64,000 bases of DNA from Burkholderia cepacia (GTDB lineage Bacteria > Pseudomonadota > Gammaproteobacteria > Burkholderiales > Burkholderiaceae): contig NZ_LDWR01000041.1 in NCBI RefSeq assembly GCF_001039005.1, forward strand, positions 353,486 to 417,485, written 5' to 3'. Below are positions 1-8,466 of this stretch, one piece after another; position 1 is the stretch's first letter; the number at the start of each line of letters is the position of its first letter. Both the position numbers and the translations under genes were made by a program. Under the pieces are notes generated by a model that saw nothing but the letters and a program-made list of their open reading frames with translations, was not told the DNA's origin and searched no databases.

Positions 1-542
1 CCCGCATATTCGGGCGGCAGCGCGTGCGCGCCGAGGAAGGTTGTATAAACGGTGACCGGAAAACGTTCGCCGAGCTGGCGCGCGACGCGCAGCATCTTGC
101 GCTCGCTCGCGAGGTCGAGCCCGTAGCCCGACTTGATCTCGATCGCGGTCACGCCTTCGGCGAGCAGCGGCTGCAGGCGCGCGGCGGCCTGCACGAACAG
201 TGCCGTCTCGTCGGCCGCGCGCGTCGCGCGCACCGTCGACACGATCCCGCCGCCCTGCCGCGCGATTTCCTCGTAGCTGACGCCCGCGAGACGCTGCGCG
301 AATTCGTCGGCACGCGTGCCGCCGTACACGAGGTGCGTATGGCAGTCGACGAGGCCCGGCGTCACCCACGCGCCATGCAGATCCTCGCGCTGCCAGTGCG
401 CATAACCGTGCGGCAGCGCGGACAGCGCGCCGAACCAGACGATCGTGCCGGTTTCGTCGACGGCGATCGCCGCGTCGTCGATCGTCTCGTCGGGATGGCC
501 GTGCGGACACAGCCTCAGGTGATGCCAGACAGTCGGTTTCAT
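1..542 (-). CDS. hutI: Imidazolonepropionase, N-terminal part (cut by window edge)
   Basis: Third step of histidine degradation: hydrolyses 4-imidazolone-5-propionate to N-formimino-glutamate in the cytoplasm. Only the first 180 codons are present; the C-terminus lies beyond base 1. The visible part begins MKPTVWHHLRLCPHG and contains the amidohydrolase signature VTPGLVDCHTHLVYGGTRAD, with the metal-binding HTH. The conserved RQGGGI segment follows. The start at 542 leaves only 4 bases after the hutD stop, so it is the distal gene seen here of the hutH-C-U-D-I transcript. Family assignment is secure from motif and context. Confidence 0.93.
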   Translation of the reverse strand, partial: MKPTVWHHLRLCPHGHPDETIDDAAIAVDETGTIVWFGALSALPHGYAHWQREDLHGAWVTPGLVDCHTHLVYGGTRADEFAQRLAGVSYEEIARQGGGIVSTVRATRAADETALFVQAAARLQPLLAEGVTAIEIKSGYGLDLASERKMLRVARQLGERFPVTVYTTFLGAHALPPEYA

Positions 543-546
543 GCGT

Positions 547-1158
547 TCAGTCTCGTTCGCCGATGGCGAGCGATACGGCCAGCAGCGCGCCGCTCCCGCT
601 CACGACGACGTCAAACGCACGCTGCGGCCCGTCGAGCCGCAGCGTGTCCATTTCTTCCAGAGCGTAGTGCGTGCCGTCGAGCTCGACGCCAACCGCACCG
701 GCCGCGCAAAACAGCAGCACGGTATCGGCGCGCTCGATGCGGTGCGCGCCTGCGCGCCATACGTCGAGCGATCCGCCCGCGGCCGAACGGCGCGTCATCA
801 GGTTGAAGTCGCGCGTCGCGCCGTCGTGCAACGTCGCATCGATCGCCGTCTCGCCCGCGAAATCCGCGCGGGCGAGCGGCGCATCGAGCACGTGGCGCGC
901 ACCGCCTTCCTCGGCGAGCGTCATGCCCGCACCGGACAGCAGCACGAGCGTGCGGTCGACGCCGTCGAAACGCGAGAACGGCCCGGCCGTGCCGACGTCC
1001 GCGACGCTCACGCGCCATGCAAACGCATCGAGCGCGGCGCCCGGTGGGAACGCGCCGATCTCGCGCGTCACGCCGCCACCGTTCTTCCACGGCGACGCGA
1101 CAAGATCCGCCGCGCGGATCATTGTCGCGTTCACCGGCGCCTGGTCAAGCGCCGTCAT
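547..1158 (-). CDS. hutD: HutD family protein
   Basis: A 203-residue cupin-like protein conserved in hut operons of proteobacteria. It is thought to tune urocanate-induced hut expression rather than to catalyse a step; its exact biochemical role is not settled. The characteristic N-terminal segment ASPWKNGGGVTREI is visible around residue 20, and the chain has the alternating beta pattern of a cupin. The start at 1158 lies 2 bases after the hutU stop, which implies translational coupling. An upstream reading-frame extension to 1383 lies wholly inside hutU and was rejected. Confidence 0.9.
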   Translation of the reverse strand: MTALDQAPVNATMIRAADLVASPWKNGGGVTREIGAFPPGAALDAFAWRVSVADVGTAGPFSRFDGVDRTLVLLSGAGMTLAEEGGARHVLDAPLARADFAGETAIDATLHDGATRDFNLMTRRSAAGGSLDVWRAGAHRIERADTVLLFCAAGAVGVELDGTHYALEEMDTLRLDGPQRAFDVVVSGSGALLAVSLAIGERD

Positions 1159-1160
1159 GC

Positions 1161-2849
1161 TCAGCGGCCGAGCATCGGCAGCTTCAGGCCGGCTTCGCGG
1201 GCCGTCTGCTGCGCGAGTTCGTAACCGGCATCCGCATGGCGCATCACGCCCGTCGCCGGGTCGTTCAGCAGCACGCGGCCGAGACGCTCGTGCGCTTCGG
1301 CGGTACCGTCGGCGACGATCACGACGCCCGAGTGCTGCGAGAAGCCCATGCCGACGCCGCCGCCATGGTGCAGCGACACCCACGATGCGCCGCCTGCCGT
1401 GTTCAGCAGTGCGTTCAGCAGCGGCCAGTCGCTCACCGCGTCCGAGCCGTCCTTCATCGATTCCGTCTCGCGGTTCGGGCTTGCGACCGAACCCGTGTCG
1501 AGGTGGTCGCGGCCGATCACGATCGGGGCCTTCAGTTCGCCGTTCTTCACCATCTCGTTGAACGCCTGGCCGAGGCGATAGCGATCCTTCACGCCAACCC
1601 AGCAGATCCGTGCCGGCAGGCCCTGGAACGCGATGCGCTCACGTGCCATGTCGAGCCAGTTGTGCAGGTGCGGATCGTCGGGGATCAGCTCCTTCACCTT
1701 CTGGTCGGTCTTGTAGATGTCTTCAGGATCGCCGGACAGCGCGACCCAGCGGAACGGGCCCTTGCCTTCGCAGAACAGCGGGCGGATGTACGCCGGCACG
1801 AAGCCCGGGAAGTCGAACGCGTTCTCGACGCCCATTTCCAGCGCCATCTGGCGGATGTTGTTGCCGTAGTCGAGCGTCGCCGCGCCGCGTTCCTGCAGCG
1901 CCAGCATCGCGCGCACCTGGACGGCCATCGACTGCTTCGCGACCTTCACGATGCTCTGCGGATCGACCTTCTGCGCCTCGCGCCATTGCGCAACGGTCCA
2001 GCCTTGCGGCAGGTAGCCGTTGATCGGGTCGTGCGCGCTCGTCTGGTCGGTCACGCAATCCGGCGTGATGCCGCGCGTGACGAGTTCCGCGAACACGTCG
2101 GCCGCGTTGCCGAGCAGGCCGATCGACACCGGCTTGCCGTCGCGCTTCGCTTCCTCGATCATGCCGAGCGCTTCGTCCAGCGTCGTCGCCTTCTTGTCGA
2201 CATAACGCGTCTTCAGGCGGAAGTCGATGCGCGTCTCGTCGCATTCGACCGCGATCATCGAGAAGCCGGCCATCGTCGCGGCGAGCGGCTGCGCGCCGCC
2301 CATCCCGCCCAAGCCGCCCGTCAGGATCCAGCGGCCCGACGGATCGCCGTTGAAGTGCTGGTTCGCGACCGAGAAGAACGTTTCATACGTGCCCTGCACG
2401 ATGCCCTGGCTGCCAATGTAGATCCAGCTGCCGGCCGTCATCTGGCCGTACATCATCAGGCCCTTGCGGTCGAGCTCGTGGAAGTGATCCCAGTTCGCCC
2501 AGTGCGGCACGAGGTTCGAGTTCGCGAGCAGCACGCGCGGTGCATCCTTGTGCGTGCGGAACACACCGACCGGCTTGCCCGACTGGATCAGCAGCGTCTC
2601 GTTCTCTTCGAGATCCTTCAGCGACGCGAGGATCTGGTCGTAGCATTCCCAGTTGCGCGCCGCGCGGCCGATGCCGCCGTACACGACGAGCGCATGCGGA
2701 TGCTCGGCGACTTCCGGGTCGAGGTTGTTCTGGATCATCCGGTAGGCCGCTTCGGCCAGCCAGGTCTTGCAGGTCTTCTCGCTGCCGCGCGGCGCGCGGA
2801 TCGTGCGCGTCGGATCGAGACGGGGATCGATGTGTTTCGGATGGTTCAT
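1161..2849 (-). CDS. hutU: Urocanate hydratase
   Basis: Second step of histidine degradation: NAD-dependent hydration of urocanate to imidazolonepropionate. The 562-residue length is normal for the family. The N-terminus MNHPKHIDPRLDPTRTIRAP, the glycine-rich NAD-binding stretch ILTGGLGGMGGAQPLA and the C-terminal HHGGGVGMGFSQHSG are all highly conserved urocanase segments. The gene follows hutC with a gap of about 40 bases and runs into hutD. Confidence 0.97.
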   Translation of the reverse strand: MNHPKHIDPRLDPTRTIRAPRGSEKTCKTWLAEAAYRMIQNNLDPEVAEHPHALVVYGGIGRAARNWECYDQILASLKDLEENETLLIQSGKPVGVFRTHKDAPRVLLANSNLVPHWANWDHFHELDRKGLMMYGQMTAGSWIYIGSQGIVQGTYETFFSVANQHFNGDPSGRWILTGGLGGMGGAQPLAATMAGFSMIAVECDETRIDFRLKTRYVDKKATTLDEALGMIEEAKRDGKPVSIGLLGNAADVFAELVTRGITPDCVTDQTSAHDPINGYLPQGWTVAQWREAQKVDPQSIVKVAKQSMAVQVRAMLALQERGAATLDYGNNIRQMALEMGVENAFDFPGFVPAYIRPLFCEGKGPFRWVALSGDPEDIYKTDQKVKELIPDDPHLHNWLDMARERIAFQGLPARICWVGVKDRYRLGQAFNEMVKNGELKAPIVIGRDHLDTGSVASPNRETESMKDGSDAVSDWPLLNALLNTAGGASWVSLHHGGGVGMGFSQHSGVVIVADGTAEAHERLGRVLLNDPATGVMRHADAGYELAQQTAREAGLKLPMLGR

Positions 2850-2888
2850 GACGACTGCTCCCGAAGGAAAATGAATATCAAATAGGAA

Positions 2889-3584
2889 TCAGAAATGCCC
2901 GGTGAAGCGATAACGGCTGCCGGGATGCCACAGATTCGCCACCGAGGCGACGACGCCCTGCGACCAGGTGCGCCGATGTAAAACCAGACACGGTTCGACG
3001 TCGTCCATCCGCAGCTGCTCGCGCCGCTCCGGCGCCGGGGCCGCCGCTTCGATCCGGTACTCGACGCGCTGCAGCGGAGCCGCGCGCATCAGGTACAGGT
3101 TCGGCGTCGTGTTCGTGAAATCCTGCTCGGCGTAATCCGGCGCAACCGCCGGATTCACCCATCGTTCTTCGAGCTGCACCGGCTCGTCGTTCTCGAAGTG
3201 CAGCACCTGCGAATGAAACAGCTTCGCGCGCACGGCCACCTGCATCTCGTCGGCGAGCGCCTCGTCGGCGCGGATCGTCTCGAGACCGAGCACGCTGGCG
3301 TGATACGCATGCCCGCGTGCACCGACTTCTTCCGAGATGCTGCGGATCGCAACCAGGGTCGACTCGTACTTCGGCCGCGCGACGTAGGTGCCGGCGCCCT
3401 TCATGCGCGTGAGCACCTGCTCGGCCGTCAACTCGCGCAGCGCGCGGTTGACGGTCATGCGCGCGACCTTGAACTCGCGTGCCAGCTCGTTCTCGGACGG
3501 CACCTGGTCGCCCTCCTCCCACTCGCCGGCGTGGATGCGGCCCAGGATGAAATCCTTGATCTCCTGGTAGACCGGCGCGCTCAT
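2889..3584 (-). CDS. hutC: Histidine utilization repressor HutC (GntR family)
   Basis: GntR/HutC-family repressor of 231 residues that normally leaves its operators when urocanate binds. The N-terminal winged helix is at about residues 5-70 (GDQVPSENELAREFKVARMT is the recognition part), followed by a UTRA effector domain (about 90-230). The start at 3584 places the ATG 4 bases beyond the hutH stop and gives the standard HutC N-terminus; a longer frame to 3635 overlaps hutH. It sits inside the operon it should repress, so autoregulation is expected through the palindromes at 5122-5179. Confidence 0.94.
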   Translation of the reverse strand: MSAPVYQEIKDFILGRIHAGEWEEGDQVPSENELAREFKVARMTVNRALRELTAEQVLTRMKGAGTYVARPKYESTLVAIRSISEEVGARGHAYHASVLGLETIRADEALADEMQVAVRAKLFHSQVLHFENDEPVQLEERWVNPAVAPDYAEQDFTNTTPNLYLMRAAPLQRVEYRIEAAAPAPERREQLRMDDVEPCLVLHRRTWSQGVVASVANLWHPGSRYRFTGHF

Positions 3585-3588
3585 GGGC

Positions 3589-5112
3589 TTACTGTTCCGA
3601 TGCGAACGAGAACGGTGCGACCTTCGCGAACGCACGCTCGCCGACCAGCTTCGCGATCGCCGCGATGTCCGGTGCGAAGTAGTGGTCGAGCTCGTAGTGC
3701 GCGACCTTGCCGCGGATCGTTTCCATCACGGGCGCCAGCTTCGGGCTCGTGTGATACGGCGCGCGCAGGTCGACGCCTTGCGCAGCGGCCAGCAGTTCGA
3801 TCGCGAGGATGTGCTTCGTGTTGTCCGCGATGTCGGCGAGCTTGCGCGCGGCGAACGTCGCCATCGACACGTGGTCTTCCTGGTTCGCCGAAGTCGGCAG
3901 CGAATCGACCGACGCCGGGTGCGCGAGCGTCTTGTTTTCCGACGCGAGGGCAGCCGCCGTCACGTGGGCGATCATGAAGCCCGAGTTCACACCGCCGTCC
4001 CGCACGAGGAACGGAGGCAGGCCCGACAGCGTCGCGTCGATCAGCAGCGCGATGCGGCGCTCGGCCAACGCGCCGATTTCCGCCGCGGCCAGCGCGAGGT
4101 TGTCGGCCGCGAACGCGACGGGTTCCGCGTGGAAGTTGCCGCCCGACAGCACTTCGCCGGTATCCGGGAAGATCAGCGGGTTGTCCGACACCGCGTTCGC
4201 CTCGATCAGCAGCACGTTGGCCGCATGGCGCATCTGGTCCAGGCACGCGCCCATCACCTGCGGCTGGCAGCGCAGGCTGTACGGGTCCTGCACCTTGTCG
4301 CAGTCGAGGTGCGACTGGTTGATCGGCGAGCCTTCGAGCAGGTCGCGGTAGGCCGCTGCCGCATCGATCTGGCCTTGATGGCCGCGCAGTTCGTGGATAC
4401 GCGCATCGAACGGCTTCACCGAGCCGGCCGCCGCGTCGACCGACAGCGCGCCGGCGACGAGCCCGGTGCGGTACAGGTCTTCGATCGAGAACATGTTGTC
4501 GAGCGCCAGCGCGGTCGATGCCTGCGTGCCGTTCAAGAGCGCGAGGCCTTCCTTCGCCTGCAGCGTCAGCGGCGCGAGGCCCGCGACGCGCAGACCGTCG
4601 AGCGCGCTCGCGCGTTCGCCGCGGATGAACACTTCGCCGACGCCGAGCAGCACGGCCGACATGTGCGCGAGCGGCGCGAGGTCGCCCGATGCGCCGACCG
4701 AACCCTTCACCGGGATCAGCGGCAGCACGTCCGCGTTGAACAGCGTGATCAGCGCGTCCATCACTTCGCGGCGGATGCCCGAGTGGCCGCGGCCGAGGCT
4801 CGACAGCTTCAGCGCCATCAGCAGGCGCACCGACGAACGCTCCATCGGCGCGCCGACGCCAACCGCGTGCGACAGCACGAGGTTCTTCTGCAGCAGTTCG
4901 AGCTGGTCGTGCGGGATGTGGGTGCTGGCCAGGCGGCCGAAGCCCGTATTGATGCCGTAGGCCGGCTCGCCCTTCGCGGCGATGTCGGCGACAGCCTTGG
5001 CGCCCGCGTCGATCTTCGCGAAGCTGGCCGGGTCGAGCGTCAGCTGCACGGGTTCGCGTGCGATCTGGCGCAGTTGCGGGAGGGTCAGGTGGCCGGGGGT
5101 CAACGTAATCAT
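3589..5112 (-). CDS. hutH: Histidine ammonia-lyase
   Basis: First step of histidine degradation: non-oxidative elimination of ammonia from histidine to give trans-urocanate. The protein has 507 residues, the usual length. The Ala-Ser-Gly triplet that cyclises into the MIO electrophile is at residues 141-143 in KGSVGASGDLAPLAHM, and the active-site Tyr in the AYGINTGFG motif is near residue 52. This is the first gene of the minus-strand hut operon, preceded by two HutC-type operators. Downstream hutC begins almost immediately. Confidence 0.98.
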   Translation of the reverse strand: MITLTPGHLTLPQLRQIAREPVQLTLDPASFAKIDAGAKAVADIAAKGEPAYGINTGFGRLASTHIPHDQLELLQKNLVLSHAVGVGAPMERSSVRLLMALKLSSLGRGHSGIRREVMDALITLFNADVLPLIPVKGSVGASGDLAPLAHMSAVLLGVGEVFIRGERASALDGLRVAGLAPLTLQAKEGLALLNGTQASTALALDNMFSIEDLYRTGLVAGALSVDAAAGSVKPFDARIHELRGHQGQIDAAAAYRDLLEGSPINQSHLDCDKVQDPYSLRCQPQVMGACLDQMRHAANVLLIEANAVSDNPLIFPDTGEVLSGGNFHAEPVAFAADNLALAAAEIGALAERRIALLIDATLSGLPPFLVRDGGVNSGFMIAHVTAAALASENKTLAHPASVDSLPTSANQEDHVSMATFAARKLADIADNTKHILAIELLAAAQGVDLRAPYHTSPKLAPVMETIRGKVAHYELDHYFAPDIAAIAKLVGERAFAKVAPFSFASEQ

Positions 5113-5121
5113 GTGAGCAAT

Positions 5122-5135
5122 CCTGTCTAGACAAG
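5122..5135. promoter_or_regulatory. Putative HutC operator, proximal copy
   Basis: Contains the palindromic core TGTCTAGACA (5124-5133), 10-20 bases before the hutH start. It matches the second copy at 5168-5179 except for one outer base. GntR/HutC repressors bind such short palindromes. The two centres are 45 bases apart. Confidence 0.75.
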
Positions 5136-5167
5136 TTCGGAATGGATTGAAGTGTAGCCATCGGCAC

Positions 5168-5179
5168 TTGTCTAGACAA
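5168..5179. promoter_or_regulatory. Putative HutC operator, distal copy
   Basis: Perfect 12-base palindrome TTGTCTAGACAA, flanked by C on the left and C on the right. It sits in the region between hutH (minus) and the binding-protein gene (plus), so it could affect both directions. It resembles known HutC operators of the CTTGTnnnnACAAG type. Confidence 0.78.
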
Positions 5180-5265
5180 CCCGTTTTTCACTGATTTCGA
5201 CTTGGGAGTTTCCCTGATGTCCGGCCCTGCCCGCCGGACCGGGCCGTGGGGTTCACGCATTAACA

Positions 5266-5297
5266 TATGTTGCAGTTATTTTGTCTTTGGCAACATA
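5266..5297. repeat. 8-bp inverted repeat before the solute-binding protein gene
   Basis: The arms TATGTTGC (5266-5273) and GCAACATA (5290-5297) are perfectly complementary and separated by 16 AT-rich bases. They lie 31-62 bases before the start codon at 5328. It could be an operator for an unknown regulator or an mRNA hairpin just ahead of the ribosome-binding site (AAGGAG near 5313). Confidence 0.5.
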
Positions 5298-5327
5298 CGG
5301 TTCATCACTCGCCAAGGAGATCCCGCC

Positions 5328-6248
5328 ATGCACTTCCCGTCACGATTCGCCGCCCTGCTCGGCCGCCGCCTGCTCGTCGCCGCGTGCGCGCTCGCGTGCG
5401 GCGCCGCGCTCGCCGCGGAACCGCTCTCCGGCACGCTCGAGAAGATCCGGCAGACCAACCTGATCTCGATCGGCCATCGCGAAACGTCGGTGCCGTTCTC
5501 CTATGTCGACACGAGCGGCAAGGTGATCGGCTTCTCGCAGGATCTGTGCGACCGCGTGATCGCCGCCGTGAAGGCGCGCACCGGCAAGCCCGACCTGCAG
5601 GTGCGCTTCATCCCGGTCACGTCGCAGAACCGCATCCCGCTCGTGCAGAACGGCACCGTCGATCTCGAATGCGGCGTGACCACGAACCTCGCCGCGCGTC
5701 ACGCGCAGGTCGCGTTCTCGACCACCTTCTTCGTCGCGACGACGCGCCTGCTCACGCGCACGACGTCGGGCATCCGCGACTTCCCCGATCTCGCGGGCAA
5801 GACGGTCGTGACGAACCAGGGCACGACGTCCGAACGCCTGCTGCGCAAGATGAACGAGGAAAAGAAGATGAACATGCAGATCATCAGCGCGAAGGACTAC
5901 GGCGAAGGACGCCTCACGCTCGAATCGGGCCGCGCGACCGCGTACATGATGGACGACGTGCTGCTCGCGGGCGTGCGCCAGCTCGCCGCGAAACCGGCCG
6001 ACTGGACGATCGTCGGCACGCCGCAATCGTCGGAAGCCTACGGGTTCATGCTGCGCAAGGACGATCCGCAGTTCAAGGCGCTCGTCGACGGCGTGCTTGT
6101 GCAGTTGATGAAGAGCGGCGAGATCAACGCGCTGTACGACAAGTGGTTCATGAAGCCGGTGCCGCCGAAGGGGCTGTCGTTCGATTTCCCGATGAGCGAC
6201 GTGATCAGGACGCGCTATGCGGCGCCGAACGACGCGCCGCTCGAATGA
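5328..6248 (+). CDS. Amino-acid-type ABC transporter substrate-binding protein
   Basis: A 306-residue periplasmic binding protein of the SBP_bac_3 family, closest in look to glutamate/aspartate-binding GltI. A signal peptide is clear: two arginines, a hydrophobic core, and AAL-AA before the mature EPLSGTLEKIRQTN. The segments ISIGHRETSVPFSYVD, GFSQDLCDRV and VDLECGVTTN are typical of this family. The start at 5328 follows AAGGAG by about 10 bases. No permease or ATPase gene follows, so it is an orphan here. Being divergent from hut, it may serve uptake of histidine or glutamate-like amino acids, but that is inference. Confidence 0.85.
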   Translation: MHFPSRFAALLGRRLLVAACALACGAALAAEPLSGTLEKIRQTNLISIGHRETSVPFSYVDTSGKVIGFSQDLCDRVIAAVKARTGKPDLQVRFIPVTSQNRIPLVQNGTVDLECGVTTNLAARHAQVAFSTTFFVATTRLLTRTTSGIRDFPDLAGKTVVTNQGTTSERLLRKMNEEKKMNMQIISAKDYGEGRLTLESGRATAYMMDDVLLAGVRQLAAKPADWTIVGTPQSSEAYGFMLRKDDPQFKALVDGVLVQLMKSGEINALYDKWFMKPVPPKGLSFDFPMSDVIRTRYAAPNDAPLE

Positions 6249-6269
6249 GCGACGGGCGTTGACACGGGC

Positions 6270-7025
6270 TCACACGCGCGTCCATGCGACGCACGCCGCG
6301 TAGCCGGGCGCCGCGTCGAGCCACGCCGCGTCGAACGCCGCCACGCCGGCGGCGGGCGCGGACGGCTCGACGATCGTCGTCGCCGGGGTCGCCGCATCGC
6401 GCGGCGGCACGACCGAGAATGCGCGCAGCCCGCCGACGATGCCCGTGCCGAGCGCCTTGAGCAACGCTTCCTTCGCGCTCCAGACTCGCATGAATGCGGC
6501 TGCGCGCGCGTCGGACGGCAGGCCGTCGAGATACGCGGCTTCGGCGGGCGCGCAGACTTCGCGCGTCAGCGCGCGCCAGTCGGCCGCGCGGTTGCAGCAC
6601 TCGATATCGACGCCGACGCGGCCCGCGGGCGCCCACGCGAGTAGCGCATGATCGCCCGCGTGCGACACGTTGAAGTCGAGCGACGCACGATGGGCACGGT
6701 CCAGCGACGGCCGCCCCGCTTCGTCGACGACGATCGCGACCGCGTTCGGCGCGATCCCGAGGGCCATCCCAAGCACGTCGCGCAGCGCGGCGCGCGTCGC
6801 GGCGCTGCGCACCGCATCCTCATGCCGCATGAAGCGCGCGGCCCGCGCGCGCTCGCCATCGCTCAGCGCCGCATAGGCGGGCGCCGCAAGCGGCACGCGC
6901 CAGTCGAAATCGACGCGTGCGAGCCGCACGCCGGCGCGGGACGCGGCGGCCGGCACGTCGAGCGCCTGCATGCGCCATGCGCGGGGCGTTTCAACCGGGG
7001 AAGCGGAATCGGACGGAATGGACAT
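6270..7025 (-). CDS. 4'-phosphopantetheinyl transferase superfamily protein
   Basis: Transfers the phosphopantetheine arm from CoA to carrier proteins. The 251-residue size fits the Sfp-type group. The two signature motifs are present: GVDIE at residues 138-142 (Mg-binding) and WSAKEALLK at 182-190; the FNVSHAGDHALLAW segment before them is also typical. The start at 7025 was preferred to an upstream one at 7154 because the added residues are arginine-rich and unlike the family. No NRPS, PKS or carrier-protein gene is in the window, so the partner is encoded elsewhere. Confidence 0.87.
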   Translation of the reverse strand: MSIPSDSASPVETPRAWRMQALDVPAAASRAGVRLARVDFDWRVPLAAPAYAALSDGERARAARFMRHEDAVRSAATRAALRDVLGMALGIAPNAVAIVVDEAGRPSLDRAHRASLDFNVSHAGDHALLAWAPAGRVGVDIECCNRAADWRALTREVCAPAEAAYLDGLPSDARAAAFMRVWSAKEALLKALGTGIVGGLRAFSVVPPRDAATPATTIVEPSAPAAGVAAFDAAWLDAAPGYAACVAWTRV

Positions 7026-7208
7026 CGGCACGCGGCAGCCTTTGCTGGGAGATGAAACGTCCGATGTTAATCGATCGCGCCGGCACGCGAACCGGCGTGT
7101 GCGTGCATTGCGGCGCCTGCCTCGAATCACGGAGGCTTCACTGATGGGATGCAAAGGCCGCGCGCCGCAACATGCCGCGCCTGCGCCGCGTTGCGAAGCC
7201 GCCCTGCG

Positions 7209-8249
7209 TCATCCGTTCGCGGCCACGCCCGGCACGCCGCTCCCCGTCGCCCGGGCGCGCGACGCCGGGTGAAGCGCATGCACGGCACCCGGCGCATCGG
7301 CCGGCAGCACGCCATGTTGCAGCCAGTACAGCGCGACGGGCCACAGCGCGTCGGTGAAGCGGCTGTGGAAAAACGCGAAATGGCCGATCGCGTCGACACC
7401 GATGTCGCCGGGCGCGATCCGCAGGTGCGTGACGTCGCTGCCCGTGTAATAGCCGACCAACCGCTCGATCGCGTCGACGGTGCCGAACGCGTCGTCGTCG
7501 ACGCCGATCGCGAGCATCGGCGCCGACAACCCCGCGAAGCGCGCAGGCAGCGCCGCGCGGCTCACAGCGCTTTCGTCGCGCAGGCCACCCAGGTAACCGT
7601 CTTCGAAACGCGGTTGCGAGCGCGCCCACGACAGCGCGATGCCGCGCGGCGTGTCCTCCATCCAGCCGAGCCGCTTCGCGGGCACATAACCGAACACGGC
7701 CGCCAGCGCCGGCATCGCGACATGCCACTTCCACCACATGCGGCGCCGCTCGGCCGGCAGGTAATCGCGCCAGTACGCGTACTGCGCACCGACGGTCACC
7801 ACGTGCCGCACGTGCACGTTCGATGCCGCGAGCCCGAGCACGCAGCCGCCGATGCTGTGCGCGACGACGTCGAGCGGCTGGCCCGGAAACGCATCGCGCG
7901 CATAGTGCAGCGCGGCCTCGCAATCGAGCCGCCCCCAGTCGAGCCAGTTCGCGCGCAGCTTCGCGAGCCGCGCGGGGCGCGACCCGCCGATGCCGCGATA
8001 GTCGTACACGAGCACGTCGCGCCCCTGCGCGAACAGCCAGGCCGCGAAACGGAAGTAGTAGTCGCAGCGCACCGACGTCGCGCAATTGATGACCGTCACC
8101 GGCCGCACCGCACCGCCGCCGCGATGGCGCCACACATGGCCGCGCAACGCATAGCCGTCGGCTGCGCGCAGTGTCACGGGTTCGGGTGGCAATGCGCCCG
8201 CCGTGCGCTCACGCCGTATGGCCCCGCCTTCTTCGTTCGAATTCGTCAT
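7209..8249 (-). CDS. Alpha/beta hydrolase (predicted esterase/lipase type)
   Basis: A 346-residue soluble alpha/beta hydrolase of the COG4757 type. The nucleophile elbow is AHSIGG with Ser at residue 132; an upstream DYRGIGGSRPA segment and a late GHFAFFHS give the probable His. The Asp may be in GVDDDAFGT. No signal peptide is seen. AGGAG precedes the ATG, and the tandem structured repeat at 8263-8360 lies immediately before that, so the repeat would be in the 5' leader of this gene if transcribed on the minus strand. Substrate unknown. Confidence 0.82.
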   Translation of the reverse strand: MTNSNEEGGAIRRERTAGALPPEPVTLRAADGYALRGHVWRHRGGGAVRPVTVINCATSVRCDYYFRFAAWLFAQGRDVLVYDYRGIGGSRPARLAKLRANWLDWGRLDCEAALHYARDAFPGQPLDVVAHSIGGCVLGLAASNVHVRHVVTVGAQYAYWRDYLPAERRRMWWKWHVAMPALAAVFGYVPAKRLGWMEDTPRGIALSWARSQPRFEDGYLGGLRDESAVSRAALPARFAGLSAPMLAIGVDDDAFGTVDAIERLVGYYTGSDVTHLRIAPGDIGVDAIGHFAFFHSRFTDALWPVALYWLQHGVLPADAPGAVHALHPASRARATGSGVPGVAANG

Positions 8250-8262
8250 CCTGTCTCCTGTC

Positions 8263-8360
8263 GATCGCAGTTAGCGCTTTAGCCCTTACTGCGATCCCAT
8301 GCTTCGCGGTCGGCCGGAGTTGGCCCTTTAGCCCCCCTCCGGACCCACGCTTCGCGATTC
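8263..8360. ncRNA. Tandem 49-base structured repeat (candidate RNA element)
   Basis: Two adjacent units, 8263-8311 and 8312-8360, share the loop sequence with CTTTAGCCC and the tail CCCAYGCTTCGCG. Their stems differ but each is self-complementary. Unit 1 pairs GATCGCAGT with ACTGCGATC (9 bp), and unit 2 pairs CCGGAG with CTCCGG (6 bp). Changed stems with kept loops suggest a structured RNA rather than a protein site. It lies between a minus-strand hydrolase gene and a plus-strand LysR gene, so the strand is not certain. The minus strand would place it in the hydrolase leader. It may belong to a betaproteobacterial small-RNA family such as the reported toxic small RNA, but I could not confirm this. 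Confidence 0.55.
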
Positions 8361-8466
8361 ACGCCAGCACGAACCACCGCCCGCGCCCATCGGCCAGCCT
8401 CCATTGAACTTGACGCGTGCCGCGTTCTCAACCAATCTTGCTGCTCCGTTCGCATGAGTCACGCGC

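Noticed and set aside
1017..2885. Long plus-strand open frame opposite hutU
   Set aside because: It is Arg/His/Ala-rich, has no family features and mirrors the strongly conserved hutU; a GC-codon shadow.
5223..5256. GC-rich inverted repeat GGCCC/GGGCC before the binding-protein gene as a terminator or attenuator
   Set aside because: Short 5-bp arms in GC-rich DNA with no T run; likely by chance.
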